Shown here one piece after another: positions 51,156 through 60,096 of a stretch of DNA of 64,000 bases (the first letter of the stretch is position 1; the number at the start of each line of letters is the position of its first letter). Position numbers and translations under genes: made by a program. The stretch spans positions 62,001 through 126,000 of the forward strand of contig JAIUPK010000001.1 of assembly GCA_020160915.1 (NCBI GenBank). The letters are read 5' to 3'. Under the pieces are notes generated by a model. The model made no database searches and was not told where the DNA came from. It saw only the letters and a list, made by a program, of their open reading frames with translations. This DNA comes from Actinomycetota bacterium (GTDB lineage: Bacteria; Actinomycetota; Actinomycetes; Actinomycetales; Microbacteriaceae).

Positions 51156-54100
51156 TCAGTCATAGTCGAAGCCGTTGTACGAGATCGTGTAGGTCTGCCC
51201 ACCGTTGGCGGTGACCCTGATGGTGAGCCACGGCGTCTGTGCAGGGTTCGCCGAGACGTGGCAGGTCGGATCGCTCCCCGCGACAAGGAACGTCCCATCC
51301 CCCGGCGCCGTGCCGCAGGCGTACTCGACCAGCTCGTAGGTTCCGGAGGGAAAGCCTAGCCACGCGAACGTTCCATCGTTCTGCGGATCGCCCGAGTCAT
51401 CCTGAGTGAAGGTCAACGGGCCGGCGACCTGGGGGTCGACTGGAACACCCAACGGGAAGGCCGACGACATGGTCGGCTGGCACACGAGTTGTCCGCCGTA
51501 ATCGCGGCACGCCCTGAGCTCCACCGAGACGGACTGGCCAAATTGAAGGGGCTCGGCCGCCAGGAACCCGGGGATGCTGACGGGGCCGTACTCCGTGCCG
51601 CCATTCAACCGGTAGTACACCGAGTAGCCGCTGGAGACCATGCCGCCGCCGAGGTCGATGCCCTGCAGGACGAAGTCGAACACGGACCCGTTGGCTGAGG
51701 GCCCCGAGACCGAGAGGTCGACCACGACAGACGGAGGCGTGCGGGCGATCACGGTCTGACTCTGGGTGCAGCCCTGTCCGTTGTAGGCGAAGACGACCAG
51801 CGTGTACTCGACTTCAGGTGACAGGCCGCTGAAGATCGTCGACGTGCCGGTTCCTGCGGCGAAGAGTGTCGCTCCGTTGTCGGTGACTGTGCCGTCGGAA
51901 TCGCAACTCGGACCGGCGCCCGTGTAGATCGCCGCCGTATAGTCGGAGACCGCGCGCCCGTTGGCGGAGAATGTCCCGCTCCAGTCCAGGGCGATACTCG
52001 TGTCACTCGTCGACGTCGCGATCGGTGGGGCGATCGCCAGCGGGGCGCCCGCCGGCGTCCCCTGCTGGGACGTGGAGTTCCAGGCCGCCAGTGGACCGAA
52101 GGCGTCGTTGCGGGCGCTGACCGAGTACGTGACGAGGGTGCCGTTGGCGAGGGATGAGTCGACGACGGAGGTCGTGCAGGTTGCGGTGGAGCATCCGACA
52201 GACGTCGACACCCCGCCCACGTCGACGACGTAGGTCGATACTGGCGTGCCGCCGGCGGGTGTCGGGACCGCGTTCCAGGTGACGCGCAGTCCGTGGTCGA
52301 GGGGCTCCGCTGAGACGCCGCTCGGCGCAGCGGGCACGATGTCGGACCAGACCCCTGAACCGGTGGATACGGCGTCGGAGTCGCCGATGGCGTTGGTCGA
52401 CACCACGGAGAATCTCACCGCGTTGGCGGATCCGTTTCCGGGGGTGGGCACGGTGCAGGTGGTTCCACCGCAGGTGACGGTGGTGAAGGTGGACCCCGAG
52501 GTGGTGCTCACGACGACTCGATAGCCGGTGATCGGCGAGTTGTTGAATGCGCCGGCATTCCAGCGCAACGAGATCTCGCGATCACCGAAGCCCGTGGCGG
52601 TCAGGTTCGTGACCGGATCCGGGCGATCCTGCACGGAAATCGTGACGAGGCCCCACACGAACCGATCCGGATCGTTGGTCGCGTCGGCCACCTGGTACTG
52701 GAGGGTGACGTCGCCCGGCGCGGCAGTCGAGGAGACCGTGACCGACAGGGAACTCTTGTTGGCGCTAGGGACGATCTCCACCCCCGCGGGAAGGGCGTCG
52801 CCGTCGAGGCCCCGAATAGCGACGACCTGCAGGGGCTTGCCTGCGAACGGGTTCGTCGCCTCGTCGTTCACGAGCACGTCGACGGTCGTCGTCGAGCTGC
52901 GCTTCACGATGGCCTGGTCGGCGCCCGGACGCACCAGCGGCCGCGTTGACTGGACGACGCTCAACTCGATTCGACCGGACTGACCCACCGACAGGTCGTC
53001 CTTCACCCCGAGGGTCATCGCCGTTGCCGAGCCCTTGACCGCGTCATCGTCGGCGCGCAGGGTGAGCTGCGAGCCATTCAGGGCGTAGCTGAAGCCGATG
53101 GGGAGCGGATCGATGACCGAGTAGGCGAGCTCAGCTAGGTCGTCAGGATAGGGGTAGTTGGTCAGCTTGAGCAGGTCGATCTCCTTCTCCTGACCCGGCT
53201 CGAAGCTGATGACGGCGCCGCGGAAGACCGGAGGCTGATTGTCTCGGGGCAGGACCGTGATCGGCAGCACGAGGATCGCGGTGCGCCCGTTCGGATCCGT
53301 GGCCGATGTGCCGTCGGTCACCTCGAAGGAGATCGATGCTGGTCCGAAGTACTTGTCGGCCGAGGTGAAGGCGAGGGTGTCGTCATCCACCACGAGGTTG
53401 CTGCCGTCGGAGTGGGTCGCCCGCACGCTATTTGCGTCGGTGAGCCTCACCTGCTTGCCGCCGACTGCGATCACGTAGTCGTTGAGATCGATGGTCAGTG
53501 TGTCCTCGCTATTGACGCGCAGAGCTGGAGCGCGGCGATCGACCTGGGGCAGGGCATCATCTGATCCCGGAACCCGGATGAAACCGTAGCTGACCACTGA
53601 CGGGTCGTCCGGGTGGGTGACCTTGAACGGGATGATCTGGCTCTTCTTGCCGACGGTCACGGTGACGCGCTTACCGCTGGTCACCGACGCGTTCGCGCCG
53701 TAGCCGGGGTAGATCGACAGGCCGAGCGTACGCGGGTCGCCGTCGGCGAAGAAGACGTTGGCGAGAACATCCACAGTGACCTGATCACGGTCGAGCACGT
53801 CGGACAGAGTGAGCACGGTGTCGGATACCAGCGGATAAGCCAGCGCCGCGTCGGCCTTCACGGTGATGCGGATGAAGTTCTGGCTGCTGCCGCCGGAGGC
53901 GTTGGCGATCGAGTAGATCACGCCATAAGTGCCGGGGGTGCGGGGCGGGGTGACCTGCACGAGGTCGCCGACGATCTCCGCGGTCGTCACCGTGTCGTTG
54001 GGTTCGGCGGAGACGATGGTGAGCGGGCTTCCGTCGGGATCCGAATCGTTGGCGAGCACCTGCACCGAGACGGTCACGCCCGGCCGCACGGTGACCTCGT

Positions 54101-57032
54101 CGACGATTGCGACCGGGTTGCGAGCACCCTCGAGCCGTGGGCTGATGCCCACGCGGATGGTTCCGGTGGAGCGTGCACCGAGGGAGTCGATGACCGTGTA
54201 GGTGAAGGTGTCGGTTCCCGCCGAGTAGTCGCCGGCCTGATAGGAGATCCTGTCAGCCTGGGTGTCGATGACCGCACCCTTCTCCGGGTTGCTGGCCTGA
54301 CCGAGCAATTGCACCGAGTCGCCGTCCGGATCGATCCCCGTCAGCGGAATCTTCACCCGAACCGTCTCACCCGCCAGCACCCGAGCGGTGACCGTCGCAG
54401 GCACCGGCGCGTTGTTGGTGGCCTGGTCCTCCTCGCGGACGTTGATCCTCACCACGGCCGTCGCGGCCTGCCCATCGGGTCCGGTGACCCGGTAGCTCGC
54501 GGTGAAGTTGCCGGTGCGATCGGGAGCGAGGTAGCGCAACACGTTGCCCGACGCGAAGAGCAGACCCGAGTTCGCGGGCAGCTGCTGTTCGAGCGTGGGT
54601 TGCAGGGTGAGATCCAGGCCGTCGGGATGCTCGTCGTTGCGCAACACAGGGATGTCGATCGCCTGCCCCACGCGCACCGTCACGCTGTCGTCAGTGGCGA
54701 TCGGCGCCTGAACGCGGGTCGGAGTCGGGATCTCGATCACTGTGATCACGCCCTCGGCCTCGGCGAGGCCGTTGCTGATTCGGTAGTTGAAGGTCACAGG
54801 GTGATCCAGCGGCGCCTCGAGGCTCACGCGAACGAGACGTTGTTCGAGCACCTCAGCACGAACTCCCGAGTTCGCGGGCAGATTGGTGATTCCCGTGACC
54901 AACAGCACGCCGCCGGCCGGATCGACGTCAGTGCCGGCGACATCGATGCGCTCGTTGCGCAGAGTCTTGACGAATACGGTCTTGGGCACCGTGATGGGCT
55001 TGGTGTTCGCGTCGGGCGGGGCTGCGACATCCACGCGCACGAGCCCTGTAACCGTCTGCGTTCCATCGGTGACGACGAATTCCAAGTAGTGGGTGCGTAC
55101 CGCCGAGCTCGTGAAACGGAAGGTTCCGGTCTCGTAGCTCGGGGTGATCGTGACATCCGCTTTGGCGGGCACGCTGTTGAGCCGCAGGGTGCCCGATCCA
55201 CCACGAACGTGGTCGAGTGGACTCAGGGTGACTTCTTGTCCGGCGTACGCGAGCACCGCGAAGGGCTCGGCCACGATGGGCACCTCGCCCGCGGCCTTCA
55301 CTGTGACGGTGAGCGTGCCGGTAGCCTCGGCGCTGCCGTCTGAAACGACAATGGTCACAACCTTGAGGTCGCCGCCGGCGCCAGCATCGGTGAAGACGAC
55401 CGAGCCGCCCGGCTTGTAGCTGACGGAGTCTGGTTCGGCCGTACTGGCGCTCGTGAGGTAGAACGCGTCGCCGTCGGGATCGACCCAATCCGAGAGCACC
55501 TGGGAGGCGACGCGGCCGCCTGCTTGCACGACGGCCTTGGTTGTGCGCACCTGCTGCGGCGCCGAGTTCTCGGCTTCGCCTCGAATGGTGACGACGACGC
55601 TCGCCGTTGCGGTTCCGCCCCGCCCGTCGGTGATGGAGTAGTCGAACCGCAGCTGTCCCGAGGCACCGGGAGAGAGGGTGAGTTGGATCTGCTGCCGTTC
55701 GGTGATGAGGTCGATGCGACCGACAGCCTCATCGATGGGCGTTAGCTCTGAGACCACGAGAACGTCGCCGTTCGGGTCATAGTCATTGAGCAGTACCGGA
55801 AGCACCGTGGACCTGCCGGGACGCGCACCGAACTCGTCGTCGAGAGCGACGGGAGGCTGCTGAGCCTTCTCCACCTCGGGAGGGATCTCCTCGTCGTTCT
55901 GCTGCTCCTGGGGCGTCTGGTCGTCGACCGTGATGAGCTCGTCCCAGTTGTCGATGAGCTCCCCGGCGCGTTGCACCGCCCAGGTGGCCCCCGACCGCCG
56001 ATCGTTGAGAACGGCCCGGGCACCATTCGTTTCGAAGCTCAGTCGGGCGGTACCGGGCATGGAGGCGAGCACCGCAGTCGTGCCCTCGGATTCACCACCG
56101 CACCTGCGCCAGTTCTGCCCGTTCGACCACGCGGCATAGTCGCATCCCGCAAGGCTCAGCGGGCGAGCCGGGCTGCCGGCGGTGTCCGTGACCAGGGATG
56201 ACACAGCACCACTGCCCAGCGAGACAGCGATGAGTCCGCCCGAGTAGCCAATGAGCACCCGCTCACCGTCGATGCTCGGCCACTGCAGCACCGCACCCGT
56301 GCCGGATCCCAGCTCGGCCGAGAGGTCGACGGTGCGTCCGTCGAGAAGGAGCGCGTCGGTCTGCGTGTCGAGAATCACCCAGTGTCCGCCGACGGACGTG
56401 ATGCTGCGGCTGGACGACGTGCCGGGCACTGTCACCGACTGCGAACTGTCAACACCGTCGGAGGATGCGGCGTTCACTCGATAGACGAGCCCGGCAGACG
56501 GCGAATAGGCGTAGAGCACGCCCGCCGGATCCATGCTCACCATGGCGTCGGTGCCCAGGCTCAACGTCGAATCGGACTGGGCGTCGAAGGTGGACAGGTC
56601 GGCTGAGTTCAGCAGCCAGAGTTCGCCGGTGCCCTGCTCGAAGACGGCAACACGCGTGCCAGCCAGGAGCACCTGGGGCTGGTTGGGTGGGAGCGCGACG
56701 CTGTCGCTGATCTCAGAGGTCGCGGCATCCACGATATCGATCTTGTTCTCGGTGCGATCGACCAGCAGCACCGTGGACCCCTGCTGGAGCACCTGGATGT
56801 CGTTGCCTGTCGACGCGACAACGGTGTTGAGCTCGAGGACCTCGGTGTTGGCGCGACCGATAGCCTGCTGCTGGCTGTTGGCGACCCAGACCGAGCCGTC
56901 ACCCAGTTCGAGTTGCTGCGCCGGGTAGCCCGTCGACACGATGGCAACAGCCCCGACCAGGGCCGCGATGACGACACCGCTGGTCACACTGATGACGAGC
57001 GACGCGTGGGCGGAAATCCACTTCCTGATCAC
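51156..57032 (-). CDS. Giant membrane-anchored Ig-like/cadherin-like and Fn3 repeat protein
   Basis: 1958 aa from GTG 57032 (VIRKWISAHASLVISVTSG), with a GGTGA ribosome-site-like element. One N-terminal membrane helix (about 11-33) puts the rest outside. Residues about 36-365 look like a beta-propeller, with repeats such as SVWVANSQQQ, ELWLLNSAD and GVLYAYSPS. An acidic linker follows. About eleven cadherin/Ig-like repeats of roughly 95 residues run from about 395 to 1465, marked by phrases like LLNDYDPNGD, VLANDSDPDGS and IDPDGDSVQL, typical of calcium-site motifs. Four Fn3-like domains (from 1470) and a Cys-containing C-terminal domain end the chain. It is probably a long surface stalk or adhesin, or a periplasmic-space scaffold. 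The start lies 10 bp after the kinase stop. Confidence 0.85.
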   Translation of the reverse strand: MIRKWISAHASLVISVTSGVVIAALVGAVAIVSTGYPAQQLELGDGSVWVANSQQQAIGRANTEVLELNTVVASTGNDIQVLQQGSTVLLVDRTENKIDIVDAATSEISDSVALPPNQPQVLLAGTRVAVFEQGTGELWLLNSADLSTFDAQSDSTLSLGTDAMVSMDPAGVLYAYSPSAGLVYRVNAASSDGVDSSQSVTVPGTSSSRSITSVGGHWVILDTQTDALLLDGRTVDLSAELGSGTGAVLQWPSIDGERVLIGYSGGLIAVSLGSGAVSSLVTDTAGSPARPLSLAGCDYAAWSNGQNWRRCGGESEGTTAVLASMPGTARLSFETNGARAVLNDRRSGATWAVQRAGELIDNWDELITVDDQTPQEQQNDEEIPPEVEKAQQPPVALDDEFGARPGRSTVLPVLLNDYDPNGDVLVVSELTPIDEAVGRIDLITERQQIQLTLSPGASGQLRFDYSITDGRGGTATASVVVTIRGEAENSAPQQVRTTKAVVQAGGRVASQVLSDWVDPDGDAFYLTSASTAEPDSVSYKPGGSVVFTDAGAGGDLKVVTIVVSDGSAEATGTLTVTVKAAGEVPIVAEPFAVLAYAGQEVTLSPLDHVRGGSGTLRLNSVPAKADVTITPSYETGTFRFTSSAVRTHYLEFVVTDGTQTVTGLVRVDVAAPPDANTKPITVPKTVFVKTLRNERIDVAGTDVDPAGGVLLVTGITNLPANSGVRAEVLEQRLVRVSLEAPLDHPVTFNYRISNGLAEAEGVITVIEIPTPTRVQAPIATDDSVTVRVGQAIDIPVLRNDEHPDGLDLTLQPTLEQQLPANSGLLFASGNVLRYLAPDRTGNFTASYRVTGPDGQAATAVVRINVREEDQATNNAPVPATVTARVLAGETVRVKIPLTGIDPDGDSVQLLGQASNPEKGAVIDTQADRISYQAGDYSAGTDTFTYTVIDSLGARSTGTIRVGISPRLEGARNPVAIVDEVTVRPGVTVSVQVLANDSDPDGSPLTIVSAEPNDTVTTAEIVGDLVQVTPPRTPGTYGVIYSIANASGGSSQNFIRITVKADAALAYPLVSDTVLTLSDVLDRDQVTVDVLANVFFADGDPRTLGLSIYPGYGANASVTSGKRVTVTVGKKSQIIPFKVTHPDDPSVVSYGFIRVPGSDDALPQVDRRAPALRVNSEDTLTIDLNDYVIAVGGKQVRLTDANSVRATHSDGSNLVVDDDTLAFTSADKYFGPASISFEVTDGTSATDPNGRTAILVLPITVLPRDNQPPVFRGAVISFEPGQEKEIDLLKLTNYPYPDDLAELAYSVIDPLPIGFSYALNGSQLTLRADDDAVKGSATAMTLGVKDDLSVGQSGRIELSVVQSTRPLVRPGADQAIVKRSSTTTVDVLVNDEATNPFAGKPLQVVAIRGLDGDALPAGVEIVPSANKSSLSVTVSSTAAPGDVTLQYQVADATNDPDRFVWGLVTISVQDRPDPVTNLTATGFGDREISLRWNAGAFNNSPITGYRVVVSTTSGSTFTTVTCGGTTCTVPTPGNGSANAVRFSVVSTNAIGDSDAVSTGSGVWSDIVPAAPSGVSAEPLDHGLRVTWNAVPTPAGGTPVSTYVVDVGGVSTSVGCSTATCTTSVVDSSLANGTLVTYSVSARNDAFGPLAAWNSTSQQGTPAGAPLAIAPPIATSTSDTSIALDWSGTFSANGRAVSDYTAAIYTGAGPSCDSDGTVTDNGATLFAAGTGTSTIFSGLSPEVEYTLVVFAYNGQGCTQSQTVIARTPPSVVVDLSVSGPSANGSVFDFVLQGIDLGGGMVSSGYSVYYRLNGGTEYGPVSIPGFLAAEPLQFGQSVSVELRACRDYGGQLVCQPTMSSAFPLGVPVDPQVAGPLTFTQDDSGDPQNDGTFAWLGFPSGTYELVEYACGTAPGDGTFLVAGSDPTCHVSANPAQTPWLTIRVTANGGQTYTISYNGFDYD

Positions 57033-57042
57033 GTGATCACCG

Positions 57043-58473
57043 TCATCGCGGTACGTCAGCGCACTTCTCGCTGCTGGGCATTCCGGTCTTGCCCTCACGG
57101 TTCACTGCGACGGTGATGCACACCCGGTCGCCGGGCTCCGCGTCGACCACGAAGCTCGTGCCGCGCTGCTGAACGGGTGCGCCGCCGTCTGAGGTGCTCA
57201 CCTGATACGTGTCGGTGGCACCGAGGCCCGGGTCACTCCACGTGAACTCGACGGTGTTGTCGGTGACCTGCGTCTCGATTGCGGTCACCATCGGGATGTC
57301 CGACGATGCCGACCGCAGCAGCACCAGTGTCGCAACGGTGCCGAGGACGACCGCGAGGACCGCCGCCGCCACCAGGATCCACGCGATTGTCTGGAATCGG
57401 CCACCGCGATCCTGGGGTCGCGTGCCCGAACTCCGAGGCAACGGGGCGTCTTCCTTGATGAGTGTTCCCACCGCGCTGTAGTCGCCGGTGGTCTCCCCGG
57501 TGCGCCGCCGACGCCGGCGCTGGGAGACCGTGCCCCGCGGAACGACCCCACCACGGATCCTGGTGCGATCTTCCAGGTCGGCGACCGTCGCGAGGGCCCA
57601 GTCGTCCATGACGACTTCCACGGGAGTCTGCGGCACACCGATTTCGGTCTCCACCGCCTGCAATTCCCTCACCAGTTCCAGGATGCTGGACTGGCGGTTC
57701 TCGGGCTTGCGCGACATGGCCCGCCAGAGGGCGCGCTCCAGGCTCTGGGGCACATCATTGCGATCCATCGGCTGCGGCTTCGCACGGTTGATGCGCGAGA
57801 TCAGATCGGTCGACTTGTTCGAGTCACCGGGCACCTCGAATGGCGAGCGGCCCGCCAGCAGCGAGTACACCGTCGCCGCGAAGGCCCACACCTCGGATGC
57901 CACGGTGCCGGCCGTCTCGTCCATGAGCACCTCCGGCGCCGACCACGGGATCGACATGCCCACGGCCTCGCGATCGTCGGACTCGCTCAGGGTGGCGGCG
58001 ATGCCGAAATCGGACAGCACGGGGTGTCCGTAGGCGGTAAGGAGGATGTTGGACGGCTTGATGTCGCGGTGCAGGACACCAGCACGGTGCGCAGTCTCGA
58101 TCGCGCTACCGATCTTGACCGCGATGCGCAGCACCTCGGCGACGGGCAGGCGTTCGATGCGATATCGCTGACTCAGCGCCGACGAACACAGTTCCATGAC
58201 CAGGTAGGGGCGGCCGTCGGATGACACGCTCGCCTGGTACACCGTGAGGATCGAGGGGTGCGCGCTCAACTGGGCCATCAGGTTGGCCTCGGCCTGGAAC
58301 ATCTGCCGCACCTGGTCGTTGACGACCTCGCTGAGCATGACCTTGACTGCGACCTGTCGACGAGGCATGTTCTGCTCGTACAGGAAGACGTCCGCGAAAC
58401 CGCCGGAGCCCAGAATGTGAATGTGGGAGAATCCCGGCAGCGTCGGGGGTTGGGATGGCAGTCGGCGCGCCAC
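57043..58473 (-). CDS. Transmembrane Ser/Thr protein kinase with Fn3-like ectodomain
   Basis: 476 aa from GTG 58473 (VARRLPSQPPTLPGFSHIHILG), with GAGGGG 6 bases upstream. Kinase core: glycine loop GSGGFADVFLY, VAVKVM lysine, HRDIKPSNILL catalytic loop, DFGIAA metal motif and WSAPEVL P+1 region. A juxtamembrane basic stretch (RRRRRRT) precedes one membrane helix (ILVAAAVLAVVLGTVATLVLL). The approximately 85-residue extracellular part looks like one Fn3 domain (VTDNTVEFTWSDPGLGATDTYQVS). Canonical PknB kinases have PASTA repeats instead. It likely phosphorylates FHA-bound partners of the cluster. Confidence 0.95.
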   Translation of the reverse strand: MARRLPSQPPTLPGFSHIHILGSGGFADVFLYEQNMPRRQVAVKVMLSEVVNDQVRQMFQAEANLMAQLSAHPSILTVYQASVSSDGRPYLVMELCSSALSQRYRIERLPVAEVLRIAVKIGSAIETAHRAGVLHRDIKPSNILLTAYGHPVLSDFGIAATLSESDDREAVGMSIPWSAPEVLMDETAGTVASEVWAFAATVYSLLAGRSPFEVPGDSNKSTDLISRINRAKPQPMDRNDVPQSLERALWRAMSRKPENRQSSILELVRELQAVETEIGVPQTPVEVVMDDWALATVADLEDRTRIRGGVVPRGTVSQRRRRRRTGETTGDYSAVGTLIKEDAPLPRSSGTRPQDRGGRFQTIAWILVAAAVLAVVLGTVATLVLLRSASSDIPMVTAIETQVTDNTVEFTWSDPGLGATDTYQVSTSDGGAPVQQRGTSFVVDAEPGDRVCITVAVNREGKTGMPSSEKCADVPR

Positions 58474-58613
58474 GAACACCCCCTCGCCTCTGGACGTATC
58501 CGACCATTCTAGGCAGGTACCCCGCGGGCTGGGTCGCCGTGTACCCCGAAGAGGGGTCGTGCGGCCGACCCCCACTTCTGGGTCGTCGGGAGCCGCTTTC
58601 GATACCTGCGAGC
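58474..58613 (-). promoter_or_regulatory. Kinase promoter and hairpins between PP2C and kinase genes
   Basis: A TAGAAT -10 box (58506-58511, minus strand) would start transcription about 26 nt before the kinase GTG. Upstream are hairpins ACCCC-gaaga-GGGGT (58543-58557) and CGACCC/GGGTCG (58566-58571/58580-58585), which could end transcripts from the PP2C gene. A TTTCGATAC remnant of the REP-like element lies near 58592. The cluster may therefore be two transcription units. Confidence 0.45.
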
Positions 58614-59447
58614 TCAGTGCGAGCGGGCTGAACGCGGTGCCGTGTCGTCGTCGGGCACTGACTCGGGGGCATCCAGCACATCGATCACGATCGCCGTGAT
58701 GTTGTCGCGGCCCCCCGCGGCGAGCGCAGCGTCGATGAGTGCGCCAGCGGTCTCGAGCGCCGACAACCCGGCCGCCAGGTGCAGTCGGAGGCGTTCGGTG
58801 CTGACCTCCTTGGTGAGCCCGTCAGAGCACAGCAGTAGACGCAGTCCGGCGTGAGCGCGGATCATCCAGAAGTCCGGGATGGGCGCCGCGTTGAACCCGA
58901 CGGCGCGCGTGATGATGTTGCTGTCCGGATGATGCTCGGCCTCGTCGCGCGTGAGGGTGCCCGACTCCACCAGTTCCTGAACCACCGAGTGATCGACCGT
59001 CACCTGAGTGAGCTCGTTGCGTTCGAACGAATAGACCCGGCTGTCGCCGACATTGAAGATTGCGAAATACGGCTCGTCATCCTGAAGGGTCAGGAGGGCC
59101 CCCGTGACAGTGGTGCCGACGCCGAGCTCGCTCTCCCCCGAGATCACCGAGATGTCGTCGGTTGCCGCCTCAAGGGCGCGCTCGATGGCGCGAGGGGCAG
59201 CGAAGTCCCCCACCGCGGCCTCGGCGAGCCGGCGCACGACGGCCGCACTGGCCAGGTCGCCCGCCGAGTGGCCGCCCATCCCGTCTGCCACGGCGAACAT
59301 GGGCGACTGCGCGACGTAACTGTCCTCGTTTGCGGCACGCCTGCGACCGGTGTCGGTGGCCGCCGCCCATGCGATCACGAACGCGTCGGCAGGGTGCCCG
59401 GGGATGGGCACGGCCAAGCGCGCCGTGCTGGCGCCGATCTCGGTCAC
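58614..59447 (-). CDS. PP2C-family protein phosphatase
   Basis: 277 aa from GTG 59447, with GGAGAGG about 5 bases upstream. PP2C motifs: RRAANEDSYVAQSPMFAVADGMGGHSAGDLAS (metal Asp and Gly), VGTTVTGALL, FNVGDSRVYSF and LLLCSDGLTKEV, then DNITAIVIDV. Soluble, no membrane helix. It would reverse the phosphorylation made by the kinase encoded next. The gene starts 18 bp after the FHA stop. Confidence 0.95.
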   Translation of the reverse strand: MTEIGASTARLAVPIPGHPADAFVIAWAAATDTGRRRAANEDSYVAQSPMFAVADGMGGHSAGDLASAAVVRRLAEAAVGDFAAPRAIERALEAATDDISVISGESELGVGTTVTGALLTLQDDEPYFAIFNVGDSRVYSFERNELTQVTVDHSVVQELVESGTLTRDEAEHHPDSNIITRAVGFNAAPIPDFWMIRAHAGLRLLLCSDGLTKEVSTERLRLHLAAGLSALETAGALIDAALAAGGRDNITAIVIDVLDAPESVPDDDTAPRSARSH

Positions 59448-59465
59448 GACTGCCTCTCCGCCCTG

Positions 59466-60005
59466 CTAGGCCGGGCGTTGCATCGGGAGGATCTGGAGGA
59501 TGTTGTCGTCACCAATATCCACCAGTGTGCCCGGAGACACTACCACCGACTCACCCTGACGCAGCTTGCGTGGCACACTGCCCGGCACCATGACGATCGA
59601 CCCGTTCGTGGATCTGAGGTCAGTGACCACCACCGTGGCACCCAGCTGACGTACCTCGACGTGCGATGCTGAGACCTCCCGCTGGGGCGACGGAACTCGA
59701 ATCAGACGCGGCGGCGCTCCGGTGACCACTCTGGGTGCCGAAGGATTGCGACCGACGTAGCACGGGGCGTCGAGCACAATCGGTTCGGCGCGCGACGACA
59801 CCCGCACCGCGTAGTAGCGCAGTGGCGCAATCTCCTCAGTCTGTTGAGGCTCGTCGACGATCGGAAGCCCTGTGGCGTGGTCGATCCGCCTTGGCGCGGG
59901 CTTCGGCACGATGCGGGTGTGCTCGACGTCGGGCTCGCTCGATCGCGCGACGGACGGCAGATCGCGCGGGGGCACGATCACCGTGTCGTCGAGGTCCTCA
60001 CTCAC
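59466..60005 (-). CDS. FHA domain protein (first gene of the cluster)
   Basis: 179 aa from GTG 60005 (VSEDLDDTVIVPPRDLPSV). An upstream in-frame TTG at 60047 lies inside the 38-bp tandem repeat and is less likely. The N-terminal segment contains two DxT/ExT motifs, DDTVIVP and EHTRIVP, possible kinase targets like the N-terminal Thr of GarA. The C-terminal FHA domain (about 85-175) has CYVGRNPSAPRV, SPQREVSASHVEV and LRSTNGSIV. It probably reads phosphothreonine made by the cluster kinase. The GTG overlaps the TGA of a five-codon micro-ORF (MSFIG) in GTGA. Confidence 0.85.
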   Translation of the reverse strand: MSEDLDDTVIVPPRDLPSVARSSEPDVEHTRIVPKPAPRRIDHATGLPIVDEPQQTEEIAPLRYYAVRVSSRAEPIVLDAPCYVGRNPSAPRVVTGAPPRLIRVPSPQREVSASHVEVRQLGATVVVTDLRSTNGSIVMVPGSVPRKLRQGESVVVSPGTLVDIGDDNILQILPMQRPA

Positions 60006-60008
60006 CCG

Positions 60009-60096
60009 ATGAAACTCATACGGTATCTGCTGGTCATGAGTTTCCAATGAAACTCATACGGTATCTGCTGGTCATGAGTTTCCAATGAAACTCATG
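60009..60096. repeat. 38-bp tandem repeat with duplicated 22-bp palindromes
   Basis: A 38-bp unit occurs twice in full and a third time in part (units begin at 60009, 60047 and 60085). Each full copy carries a perfect palindrome with 9-bp arms ATGAGTTTC and GAAACTCAT around a 4-bp centre (60036-60057 and 60074-60095). The proximal copy encodes the last residues of the aldehyde dehydrogenase (MSFIGNS); the others are non-coding. It lies directly upstream of the nine-gene cluster, so it may be a duplicated operator, or a terminator stem for the dehydrogenase gene. Confidence 0.85.

Noticed and set aside
53613-55343. 576-codon open frame antisense to the giant Ig/Fn3 gene
   Set aside because: Arg/His/Asp-rich shadow with no domain, while the opposite strand encodes regular Ig-like repeats.
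60006-60047. TTG start at 60047 for the FHA protein
   Set aside because: The extra residues are encoded by the tandem repeat, and a TTG start has no ribosome site there. It cannot be excluded.
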